The notes under the pieces: model-generated | Seen by the model: the letters and a program-made list of their open reading frames with translations, nothing else | What the model was told of the DNA's origin: nothing | Databases searched by the model: none | Translations under genes and position numbers: made by a program | NCBI GenBank assembly: GCA_039090855.1 | Contig: CM076999.1 | Coordinates: 112,777,072 to 112,841,071 of the forward strand | Reading direction: 5' to 3' | Origin: Macrothele yani | Taxonomy: Eukaryota; Arthropoda; Arachnida; Araneae; Macrothelidae | Length of the DNA stretch: 64,000 bases | Part shown: piece after piece, positions 54,395 to 64,000 of the stretch | Position numbering within the stretch: position 1 is the stretch's first letter | Layout: the number at the start of each line of letters is the position of its first letter

Positions 54395-56067
54395 TATGTC
54401 TGTACCAACTATCAATAAACTGTGTCGTGTTTATTTTGTGATATTCATGTTTTTGTGTTTGTCACATTAATTTTGGAAACCAGTGTGTATCCGTGTACAA
54501 AATTTAGGGAATCAATACATCTGACATACGTGCCAATTTTGGCTTTCTTAGAACACAGAGTGTATATTTCCTGATCAAAGCCGTTTTAAAAACTTCTTAT
54601 CCATAGCGTGCTGGAGTAATTTATGTTCTACTCGAAAGCGAATTGCCAAACTATGTGGTTATGTTTTCAATAACAGCGTCCTTTTTGCCGTCGCCTCGTC
54701 ATTGATATTTTGTACCCATTTCTTTCTCTTCTCTTCTTGTTTATAAAACAGGTGTTTCCTCAGAACAATTAATGAATAATTTATTATTTCATTCTCTGGA
54801 CAAAAGTTGAAGACGGAAAACATTATCGACTCTGCTTCTCAAATTCATGTTTTTCACCTTTCATGCTTGTGAAAACATATGGTTAACAATTCCGAACCTT
54901 TTCTTCACATAATTTAGAGGAAGCATTCTACTTGCAAAAGAAGATGAAAATTTTATCCGTTTTTTAATATGATATGCAGAAAGGTGTTAAAATACGTTCC
55001 GAATGTTTTGATGAATGAATGGTGGTGCATGTTTAACAGCCACTTTGTCACTGGGAATGAAAAGAGCACCAACGTATATCCTAAAATGGAAACTATTTTT
55101 ATGTTGTTAAGTGTCAATCATTTCATTTCTCATGCTTTAACCACATGGGCTCTGTATATCGCAACTGCTAAGTATTTTACGCTTGAACGTCTTTCGTGGG
55201 TACTGGCACCCACAGATCTAGTTCGAAAAGCACTTTGAAACTAACTGCCTTTGAATAGTAATTTATGGTAGATACCACAGATAGTTAAACTGTTACCCGG
55301 TCGTCGCTCGTGTAAAATCTGAATAAGAAACGGACCCTAACCCTATTTTCGATACGCAAAACAGTTTTTAAAGTTCTTCAGATGGACTTATCTATTCTCT
55401 TTTATGAAAGCTCCACGTGCCTTAATGGAAAGCATTCAGCTGAAACAAAAATGGTAACTTTTGGATGTATTTTTGAATGATGCACATGTTTGTGCAACAT
55501 CAGTTTGTTAGTAAAGCATCGCTTTAGATTTCGGATTAAAATGAGGATAGAACGAACTCTGCTTGATCTCTAGTTTCACAAAAGATTTGTTTTTTATGGT
55601 ATGGGTATTGAAGTCTAATGCAATAAAACTAAAAATTCATTCCCATTCTAGAGATGAAACATATTTCCAGTTCATGTGAATAAAATATTCGGATTTCGAA
55701 CTTTTCGGTTAGTGATCATTTGGGTGTGGAGACACCTACTTATTGACTACAAGACGAGATAGCCATCCGCAAAACAACTTTGTTAACGAACAGATCGCAT
55801 AGCTCTAATTCATGAAGTAATAGCTACAGAATGAAGTAAAATCATAGTGTACGTCTCATCTTCGACTTCTGAGCACATGTTCTAACGGAAGTACACAGTA
55901 GAATTTTTAATTAGCGTATCATTAAACTCCAGCTATTCACAACGGCTTCAGGCATTTGAATAAAAGCAAGAGAAAAGCTCCCATGGAACCATTTCTAATA
56001 AAACTGAGAAAAGTTTCTTTCATTTTTCAGAATTCCTCCTGAGTAAATAATTTGAAAGGAAATCGTT
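54395..56067. other. Upstream region of the third receptor, no other gene recognised
   Basis: AT-rich sequence. A plus-strand frame of 89 codons (54969-55238) has no recognisable domain. The promoter of the receptor at 56068 must lie here, but I see no confident core motif. Confidence 0.45.
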
Positions 56068-57246
56068 ATGGGAAACAGGATCTATTCCTTACAAAAACGT
56101 GCGATTGTTACAAAAACGGAATTGAAGCCAATCATCCGATGTTTTTATTGTTTAGGCATAAATATCCAGAGTGGAGATTCTCTGCGCAGAAAAGATGAGT
56201 TTGTGTTTGCTGGAATGTGCTGCCTGCTGCACTTCGTTACTGTATTTTACAAACTTGCAGAAGCGATCTATACTGTAAGAACTAAAGGTACTTCTACTGC
56301 AAACGTGCTTGTCTTTGTCATGTGGCTTGTTTTGTGCTCATTATGGATTCTGTTGCGCGCAAAGAGGATGCGATTGCATAATATAATCCAAAATACTCTT
56401 TTCCTGAAGACTGAAGTTCATAATACTGTAAGGGCCAAGAAATTGCCTGCACCATTTTGGATAAAATTTGTCTCCTATGCCAGCCCAGTTATACCTCCTC
56501 TTCTGTCTCTGGTATTTGTTCTAATAGCACGATATCGTCGCGATCCGGATGTTTTCGACACGGTCCAAATATTCACACTCGGCCTCTACGGAAACACTTC
56601 CAGTGATGCTCAGTACGTATATCTCTTCCTGTGTCTGCTCTGCAGTTTTGACGTTGCCATTACACTGGTGAATTTCTCCACTCTGTTGTTTTCCGTTTTG
56701 AGTATTGAGATTTGTAAGATATTTGATGTTTGTAAAAATCTGTTAGCGATAGGGCTATATGATCCATGTTTTGATGCAAAAGTGAAACTGGTTTCCAAAG
56801 TTTATCAACCTCTGCAGGATCTGATTGCGGAGCTAGATTCAGCATCACGTTTTCCTGTGTTTTTAACTCTGGCTCTTCAAATAGTCAACATGTTTAATTC
56901 TGCAACTTGGATCCTACTCCGAATTAGACGAAAAACTGAAGAATACTTCATTTATTACGACATCTCGGTTTTAATCTTAACCATACCGTTTCTTGTCATG
57001 CTGATTCTGTCATTATCTTTAATCCACGAGAAGAATCGATATTTGACGAAACGTTTGGCAAAACTCAAGGAATGCTACCCCTCCAAACTGAGAGATTTTC
57101 ATAAAGACGCCTTCATTATCAATCTTGTCTGTTCTGATGATTTGGGTCTAACTGTTTTGGGTACGTTTCTCATTACGAGAAACTTGATTTTAACTCTTTG
57201 CAGCTTTTTCATCACATATATGGTCCTGCTTTACCAATTTGCATGA
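56068..57246 (+). CDS. Gustatory receptor, third gene
   Basis: Intact 392-residue, single-exon receptor of the insect GR superfamily. Near the N-terminus it has the family phrase LKPIIRCFYCLGIN (residues 19-32, compare the usual LKPLfxLxrxLGL). About seven hydrophobic segments follow, at roughly 43-62, 78-97, 133-155, 182-212, 263-286, 297-318 and 359-389. The C-terminus has DDLGLTVLGTFLITRNLIL and the signature T383-Y384 ... Q390-F391 plus Ala and stop. It shares the SDDLGLTVLG...ITRNLI block with the two duplicated receptors (SDDMGLTVLG...ITKNLI) but little elsewhere, so it is a distant relative, in opposite orientation. It was probably expressed in chemosensory neurons; ligand unknown. Confidence 0.94.
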   Translation: MGNRIYSLQKRAIVTKTELKPIIRCFYCLGINIQSGDSLRRKDEFVFAGMCCLLHFVTVFYKLAEAIYTVRTKGTSTANVLVFVMWLVLCSLWILLRAKRMRLHNIIQNTLFLKTEVHNTVRAKKLPAPFWIKFVSYASPVIPPLLSLVFVLIARYRRDPDVFDTVQIFTLGLYGNTSSDAQYVYLFLCLLCSFDVAITLVNFSTLLFSVLSIEICKIFDVCKNLLAIGLYDPCFDAKVKLVSKVYQPLQDLIAELDSASRFPVFLTLALQIVNMFNSATWILLRIRRKTEEYFIYYDISVLILTIPFLVMLILSLSLIHEKNRYLTKRLAKLKECYPSKLRDFHKDAFIINLVCSDDLGLTVLGTFLITRNLILTLCSFFITYMVLLYQFA

Positions 57247-57277
57247 ATTAAAAGCTTGCTTGTTTTTGCTTCAATCA

Positions 57278-58045
57278 GTTGTACTGATTGAAGAAGATGA
57301 AATTAACCTGGATCAAATGGTACAAGAACTGAATACAGAGTGTAAAAGATATAGACTAAAGATGAACATAAGAAAGACAAAAACAATGGTATTTGGCGCA
57401 AAAGAGAACATTCTCGAATGCAAGAACTTGAAAATGTGGAAAAATCCACTCATCTCGAAAACTGCATGTTGTATGACTTAAACAGCAAAAACATTTTTTT
57501 AATTAGAATTGCAAAGACCATAACAGTGTTAAAAGCCATGGATAAAATTTGGAAGAGTAGAGCAATTAGCCTCAACATTAAGTTAAGCATTCTCGAGACC
57601 TGCATCTTCAGCAGCATGCTATATGGATGCGAGACTTGGACATTGACAAAGGAATGAGAGAGAAGGATACTTACTTTTGAAAGAAAGTGCTATCGCAAAA
57701 TCTTACGAATCTCATGGACCCAGAGGATAAGAAATGAAGAAGTGTGCAGAAGAATACAACGAAGAGAGACCGTGTTCCAAAAAATCATTCAGAGAAAACT
57801 AAGACTCTTTGGACACATCTGCAGAATGAAAAATGACAGAAAGATGAAGACATTGGTGTTTGGCTTAATGAACTGAAGAAATGCAAGAGGAAGCCCTCAC
57901 TATTTGTGGGCTGACGATATTAAATATAAAGATTGGTGCGGTGGAACTCTTCAAGAACTGAGCCACTCTTCAATGAGCAGACTTCAATGGGACAATATAG
58001 TTAAAATGGCAAAAGGCGCTTATAGGAATTGTACCCATGGTTAAT
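57278..58045 (+). pseudogene. 3' fragment of a non-LTR retrotransposon
   Basis: Starting about 30 bp after the receptor stop, shifted frames encode VVLIEEDEINLDQMVQELNT and LKMNIRKTKTMVFGAK (the region after the RT active site). They continue with IRIAKTITVLKAMDKIWKSR, LSILETCIFSSMLYGCETWT and an RI.NEEVCRRIQR-type C-terminal domain near 57740. The end near 58045 is an (atg)n-like gatgatgatg tail, similar to the RTE element at 41182. The endonuclease and most RT motifs are missing. Confidence 0.82.
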
Positions 58046-58734
58046 GATGATGATGATTATTTTTTCTCACTAATGCTTGATTCTTTCATTTGAAATTTTG
58101 GCTTGTATTGATGGATCAATAGCAAAGGAATATTCTTGAAACATTCAAGCTTAATTGCCCTGTTACAGTTCGATTATAAGTACATATTTTTTCTACAAAA
58201 ATATGTATTTCATTTAAGTTTTACAATTTTCGTTTTACCTATTACATTTTACCAATTTTCTCGAATTAAGACCTTAATTATTGTTGCTCACAAATGCTCA
58301 ATTCCTACTCTTAAAATTTCGACTTGTGTTAATGGATTAATAGCAATACTCTTGAAATATTAAATATCCAAGTTACAACAGCATTAACAGCACATAATAT
58401 TTTCTACAGAAATGTGTATTTCGCTTTCATTTTTTAATTGAATTTATGGCTGACTTATGATCTCCTCAAAAGCAACTGCTTTGAATAGATGCAAATTGAG
58501 CATATTTCGTGCAACTGAATTTATAAAAACAATTTCTAATGAATACTTGGACACATACGCTTTGGTGTCGTTATATTTTCTCTGAATATTAATAGAAAGC
58601 TGCATATTCACGCATTAGTCAGATCTATTGTAGATGTTAGGTGGCTGAAATTGTAGTGCTGATGTTCCATGTTTGGGGTTCTTGGAATTTTCGAAAGCCA
58701 ATCAGGTAATTTCAAAGCTGTAGGAAACAAATAT
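58046..58734. other. AT-rich spacer, nothing recognised
   Basis: A 75-codon hydrophobic plus-strand frame (58136-58363) is present but is too AT-driven to call. The phrase (c)tcttgaaa followed by attaa recurs at about 58133 and 58349. Confidence 0.45.
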
Positions 58735-60125
58735 GGCAACCATTAGAACGGTAGGAAGCACGTGCCGCAATTCTTCGAACCAGATGAAGTGAGTACAGCA
58801 ATTCTTCGAACCGTAGGAAACGAATTTGCAAAATCTGCTGACCATATGAAGCGAGAACAGGAATTATTCGAACCGAAGGAAACAAGTTCTGTAATCCTTC
58901 GAAATGTGGGAAGGAGTACGGCAATTATTCGAACCATATGAAGTGAGTACAGAAATTTTCGTAGGAAACGAATATGGCAATTCTTCGAACCGTAGGAAAC
59001 GAATATGGCAATTCTTCCAACCGTGGGAAACGAATATGGCAATTCTTCAAACAATAGGAAACGAATATGGCAATTCTTCGAACCGTAGGAAAAGAAAATG
59101 GCGATTCTTCGAAACGTAGGAAACAAATATGGCAATTCTTCGAACAGTAAGAAACGAATATGGCAATTCTTCGAACAGTAGGAAACGAATATGGCAATTC
59201 TTCGAACCGTAGGAAACAAATATGGCAATTCTTCGAACCGTAGGAAACGAATATGGCAATTCTTCCAAACGAAGGAAGCGAATATGGCGATTCTTCCAAC
59301 CGTAGGAAACAAATATGGCAATTCTTCGAACCGTAGAAAACTAATACGGCAATTCTTCGAACCGTAGGAATCGAATATGGCAATTCTTCGAACCGTAGGA
59401 AACGAATATGGCAATTCTTCGAACCGTAGGAAACGAATATGGCAATTCTTCGTACCTTAGGAAACGAATATGGCAATTCTTCCAACCGTGGGAAACGAAT
59501 ATGGCAATTCTTCGAACCGTAGGAAACGAATATGGCAATTCTTCTAACGTAGGAAACGAATATGGCAATTCTTCTAACCGTAGGAAACGAATATGGCAAT
59601 TCTTCTAACCGTAGGAAACGAATATGGCAATATTCTTCTAACCGTAGGAAACGAATATGGCAATTCTTCCAACCGTGAGAAACGAATATGGCAATTCTTC
59701 GAAACGTAGGAAACGAATATGGCAATTCTTCTAACCATAGGAAACGAATATGGCAATTCTTCGAATCGTAGGAAACGAATATGGCAATTCTTCGAACCGC
59801 GTGTAGCTAGTACGGCAATTTTTTGAACCGCAGGAAGCTCATACGGCAATTCTTCAAGCCGTCGGAAGCGAGTACAGCATTTCTGCGAACCGTGTGAAGT
59901 AAGTACAGCAATTTTTGAGCTGCAGAAAGTGTATATGGCACTCCTCCAAACCGTAGGAAGCTAGTATAGCCATTTTTCGAACACTTTGGAAGTAGTACAG
60001 CATTTTGTTTTGAACCGTAGGCACTGTATGCGGCAATTATTCGGACCGTAGGAAACGAATACGATAATTCTTCAAACCGCAGGAAACGAGTACGGCAATT
60101 CTTCGAACCATAGGAAGCGAATTCA
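58735..60125 (+). repeat. 31-bp minisatellite
   Basis: About 44 copies of a unit built from gaatatggcaattcttcgaa and ccgtaggaaac. The centre (58970-59800) is nearly uniform; both flanks decay into variants (gtacggcaattcttc, gtacagcaattc). The unit has no stop in the minus-strand frames. As 31 is not divisible by 3, the three reverse frames stay open for up to 266 codons with a repeating peptide. Confidence 0.95.
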
Positions 60126-60474
60126 GCAATATGATTAATTGCATAATTTGAGTACAGACACTTTGTTTATTCCTGGAAGCGAGTACATCAGTTCCGCATG
60201 TTCTAGGAAGCAAATACAGTAATTATGTCAGCACATAAAAGCCAACTCAGTTGAAAACTTGCTAAGGATTCAGTGATTTCAATGGGAATATGCCAACCGT
60301 ATACATAACAATTAACCGAAATTGTTTGTAAGACAGTATGGTGAGTGCTATGTGAGCTTCGGCTTTGCTGCAATCACTGGTAGATAAGTAAGCTTTTAAT
60401 GAGTATTACTATAAAAACTTTGTAAAAGTGACATTATAAGGCAGAAGTAGAAGCTTTTGTTAAGTCAACAGTAA

Positions 60475-62375
60475 TACTGAATGAAAAGAACACTTGGGAT
60501 TCAGAGGTAAAGTCGAAACAACAGTTTTTGTTTCATCAGACAATGTTACATTATCCTAAATATAACACCTACTGAATGAAAAGGACACTTGGGATTCAGA
60601 GGTAAAGTCGAAACAACTGTTTTTGTTTCATCAGACAATGTTACATTATCCTAAATATAACACCTACTGAATGAAAAGAACACTTGGGATTCAGAGGTAA
60701 AGTCGAAACAACTGTTTTTGTTTCATCAGACAATGTTACATTATCCTAAATATAACACCTACTGAATGAAAAGAACACTTGGGATTCAGAGGTAAAGTCG
60801 AAACAACAGTTTTTGTTTCATCAGACAATGTTACATTATCCTAAATATAACACCTACTGAATGAAAAGAACACTTGGGATTCAGAGGTAAAGTTCAAACA
60901 ACTGTTTTTGTTTCATCAGACAATGTTACATTATCCTAAATATAACACCTACTAAATGAAAAGAACACTTGGGATTCAGAGGTAAAGTTCAAACAACTGT
61001 TTTTGTTTCATCAGACAATGTTACATTATCCTAAATATAACACCTACTGAATGAAAAGAACACTTGGGATTCAGAGGTAAAGTCGAAACAACTGTTTTTG
61101 TTTCATCAGACAATGTTATATTATCCTAAATATAACACCTGCTGAATGAAAAGAACACTTGGGATTCAGAGGTGAAGTCGAAACAACTGTTCCTTGTTTC
61201 ATCAGACAATGTTACATTATCCTAAATATAACACCTACTGAATAAAAAGAACACTTGGGATTCAGAGGTAAAGTCGAAACAACTGTTCCTTGTTTCATCA
61301 GACAATGTTACATTATCCTAAATATAACACCTACTGAATAAAAAGAACACTTGGGATTCAGAGGTAAAGTCGAAACAACTGTTTTTGTTTCACCAGACAA
61401 TGTTACATTATCCTAAATATAACACCTACTGAATGAAAAGAACACTTGGGATTCAGAGGTAAAGTCGAAACAACTGTTCCTTGTTTCATCAGACAATGTT
61501 ACATTATCCTAAATATAACACCTACTGAATGAAAAGAACACTTGGGATTCAGAGGTAAAGTCGAAACAACTGGTTTTGTTTCAACAGACAATGTTACATT
61601 ATCCTAAATACAACACCTACTGAATAAAAAGAACACTTGGGATTCAGAGGTAAAGTCGAAACAACTGTTTTTGTTTCATCGGACAATGTTACATTATCCT
61701 AAATATAACACCCACTGAATGAAAAGAACACTTGGGATTCAGAGGTAAAGTCGAAACAACTGTTCTTTGTTTCATCAGACAATGTTACATTATCCTAAAT
61801 ATAACACCTACTGAATGAAAAGAACACTTGGGATTCAGAGGTAAAGTCGAAACAACTGGTTTTGTTTCATCAGACAATGTTACATTATCCTAAATATAAC
61901 ACCTACTGAATAAAAGAACACTTGGGATTCAGAGGTAAATTCGAAACATCTGTTTTTTGTTTCATCAGACAATGTTACATTATCCTAAATATAACACCTA
62001 CTGAATAAAAGAACACTTGGGATTCAGAGGTAAATTCGAAACAACTGTTTTTGTTTCATCGGACAATGTTGCATTATCCTAAATATAACACCTACTGAAT
62101 GAAAAGAACACTTGGGATTCAGAGGTAAAGTCGAAACATCTGTTTTTTGTTTCATCAGACAATGTTACATTATCCTAAATATAACACCTACTGAATGAAA
62201 AGAACACTTGGGATTCAGAGGTAAAGTCGAAACGACTGTTTTTGTTTCATCAGACAATGTTACATTATCCTAAATATAACATCTACTGAATGAAAAGGAC
62301 ACTTGGGATTCAGAGGTAAAGTCGAAAAAACTGTTTTTGTTTCATCAGACAATGTTACATTTTTCCAAATATAAC
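60475..62375 (+). repeat. 95-bp satellite
   Basis: About 20 tandem copies of a 95-bp unit, containing gaatgaaaagaacacttggg, attcagaggtaaagtcgaaa and gacaatgttacattatccta. Units are mostly over 95 percent identical. Variants (tgtttttg versus tgttccttg, aaagtcg versus aaattcg) are shared by neighbouring units, pointing to recent multi-unit duplication. Each unit has stops in the frames I read. Confidence 0.95.
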
Positions 62376-62774
62376 ACTAAGAAACGTACCTTGAGTAGAG
62401 CACGAATTTGTACCTCAAATATCTTTAAATCTGAATTAACGAAGAAAGATATTACAAATTGTAATGTACTTACAATTTGCGTCTGCGACTGCAATTAAAA
62501 CTTGATATGCAAATACTGTATTAAAAAAATCAAAAAATGGTGAGTGTTGATTCCAATATTAATTTCTCTTTAAGTAATATACATAAGCAAATGCTAGCGG
62601 CATAATTTCGCATTGTACTGAAGTTAAAAGATTCCCAAAATGATCCTTGTGGCTGAAAACATGTGATTAAAGTGAATATTTTAAATTGGGTTTATTTTAT
62701 CAGATACGGTGAGAAAAAGAAAATATGCATACATCTGCTTCTAGCGAGGTAAATGTATTTAAATACACCAATGA

Positions 62775-62896
62775 GTCATTACATTATGACCACCTACCTA
62801 ATGAGCTATAGGACCCCATTTAGTCAGCAAAACAGCAGCAACTTGGCGAGGCATCGATTCGATGAGGTGGCGATGGGTATCCTGGGGTATCTACTT
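62775..62896 (-). mobile_element. Tc1 3' end fragment
   Basis: The end gtcattacattatgaccacc is followed by aaaacagcagcaacttggcg and aggcatcgattcgatgaggt. It closely matches the 3' end of the Tc1 fragment at 47750-47850. It stops at a poly-T tract where a LINE begins, after the word ggtatct. Confidence 0.8.
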
Positions 62897-64000
62897 TTTT
62901 TTTTTTTTTTTTTGTTTATTTGTTTAACTGTTCCAATAGAATGATTGAGTAAATTAGTTTACAGAGTAACTTTAAGTTTGTAACAGTATGGGAAGCCTAA
63001 GAAAAGGCCTCTTTCAAGAGTCCTGACATAGCTCAGGCTTCCCAGTAATCATTTGATAACAGTCAAGCCAATTATATAATTACACAGTATTAAATTCTCT
63101 GCATGCTCATATAACATTTTAAACTGAAAATAAATTTTCTTATTGTTGAAGTATATATGATTTTAGTTTTTTCTTAAATAAATTGAAATTGTTAATATTG
63201 GTTAATTCGTTTGGGAGTGTATTCCAGTACATTGGACCACTATATGTAATATTTTGCTATGCCATTTGTGTTCTTGGTGTAGATATTTGTAAAGACACTT
63301 TTGATCTTGTGTGATATAGATGTAATATTGGTGCTATTTTAAATATTTCAGTAAGATTGTAATTATCTGATTTTATACGTTTAAACATAATTTTTCCCAG
63401 GTTGAAGTTATACAATTGTTTAATATTTAATATTTTATAGTTCTGTGGGTATACCTTAGAGTACCTAAAATTATTTATTTGTATAATATTATACTTGTTA
63501 TTATTAATTTAGAGATCAATTAGTCTAATGTATTTGTTTTGTAGTATTTGAAGTTTTTTGAGGTTAGTATTCGTTGTCTGGCCCCAGGCCAAAAAGCAAT
63601 AGTTAAAATATGCATGAATCAAGGCATAATATAATAACATTAAGGTTTTAATAGTTAAGTTGTTTATTACATTACTGACTATTCCTATATTTTTAGATAT
63701 TTTTGTTAGTATTGTATCTATGTGTCTAGTCCATTTTAAATCTGTGTAAAGTGTAATTCCTAAGTAGGTAAATGTATCTATTATTTGAATTATTGTATTG
63801 TCAATTACCAATTTTTCAATTTTTTTGTACAGGAGATAATTGCCACGTAAATATTACTGCTTTAGTCTTTTCTAAGTTTATTAGCATTTTATTTGCTGCT
63901 ATCCAGTTAGAATATTTTTCCAGCAGTTTATTTGCTTTAGTGATCATTTCATCAATATGATTACCATGAATTAGAATAGTTGTATCATCTGCATATAAAA
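62896..64000 (-). mobile_element. Non-LTR retrotransposon (LINE), 3' part, runs off the window
   Basis: Poly-T at 62896-62911 is the minus-strand poly-A tail, inserted in the Tc1 fragment. Minus-strand coding reads, from the window edge inward, LYADDTTILIHGNHIDEMIT (the RT active-site YADD at about 63986-63997), ANKMLINLEKTKAVIF, a one-base frameshift near 63850, then IDTFTYLGITLYTDLKWTRH and YFNYCFLAWGQTTNTNLKKL, ending RLIDL with a stop at 63509-63511. A 3' UTR of about 600 bp follows. The clade is Jockey/CR1-like by motif wording. The 5' part lies outside the window. Confidence 0.88.

Noticed and set aside
54969..55238. Frame of 89 codons upstream of the third receptor as an upstream exon or gene
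   Set aside because: No receptor motif, no splice-site arrangement that joins it convincingly, and the receptor already has a complete N-terminus.
58743..59725. Minus-strand open frames of 223 and 266 codons with a repeating peptide
   Set aside because: They are by-products of a 31-bp minisatellite lacking stops. There is no non-repeat N- or C-terminus and no known family.
60475..62375. CRISPR-like appearance of regularly spaced repeats (also the 47-bp arrays)
   Set aside because: Units are contiguous tandem repeats without unique spacers, and the genome is eukaryotic.

Overview
The window is a transposon-dense piece of an insect (at least arthropod) genome. The evidence is three intact chemoreceptor genes of the insect gustatory receptor (GR) superfamily, each ending in the family's TY-x5-QF signature. 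Around them are Tc1, mariner and hAT DNA transposons, non-LTR retrotransposons, tRNA-derived SINEs and several satellite arrays. The loose, repeat-rich layout would suit a large-genome hemimetabolous insect, but that is inference. I see no bacterial, viral or organellar genes.

Layout. (1) 0.8-3.6 kb: Tc1-like relics. (2) 3.6-17.3 kb: a large inverted (foldback) structure. Each arm carries a 47-bp satellite plus about 0.75 kb of unique sequence. The loop holds a second foldback, three tandem 330-bp tRNA-like SINE units and a 1.4-kb hAT element with an 8-bp target duplication (TSD). The right arm is split by a 3.5-kb block containing a LINE, itself hit by a SINE with a 14-bp TSD. (3) 17.8-42.9 kb: a tandem segmental duplication in the order Tc1 | unit A | Tc1 | unit B | Tc1. 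Each unit holds a dead mariner with a 20-bp minisatellite inside its coding region, a GR gene on the minus strand, a Tc1-like element, a mariner fragment and a second mariner. Unit B additionally carries a 3.1-kb RTE-type retrotransposon, and unit A preserves its empty site. The middle Tc1 is a mosaic of the two outer ones, as unequal crossing-over between them would produce. (4) 43-54.4 kb: repeat clusters, MITEs, transposon fragments, and a nested stack in which a Tc1 element is interrupted by a hAT-like MITE and by a second Tc1. A further mariner closes the stretch. (5) 56.1-57.2 kb: a third, more divergent GR gene on the plus strand with a LINE fragment about 30 bp after its stop. (6) 58.7-62.4 kb: a 31-bp minisatellite and a 95-bp satellite. 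(7) 62.8-64 kb: a Tc1 fragment cut by a LINE that runs off the window.

The only host genes I support are the three GRs. They encode predicted seven-helix ligand-gated cation channel subunits of taste or olfactory neurons. The two in the duplication arose by tandem duplication. Their 3' two-thirds are much more alike than their 5' third. Everything else is mobile or repetitive DNA. All identity and difference figures are hand counts.
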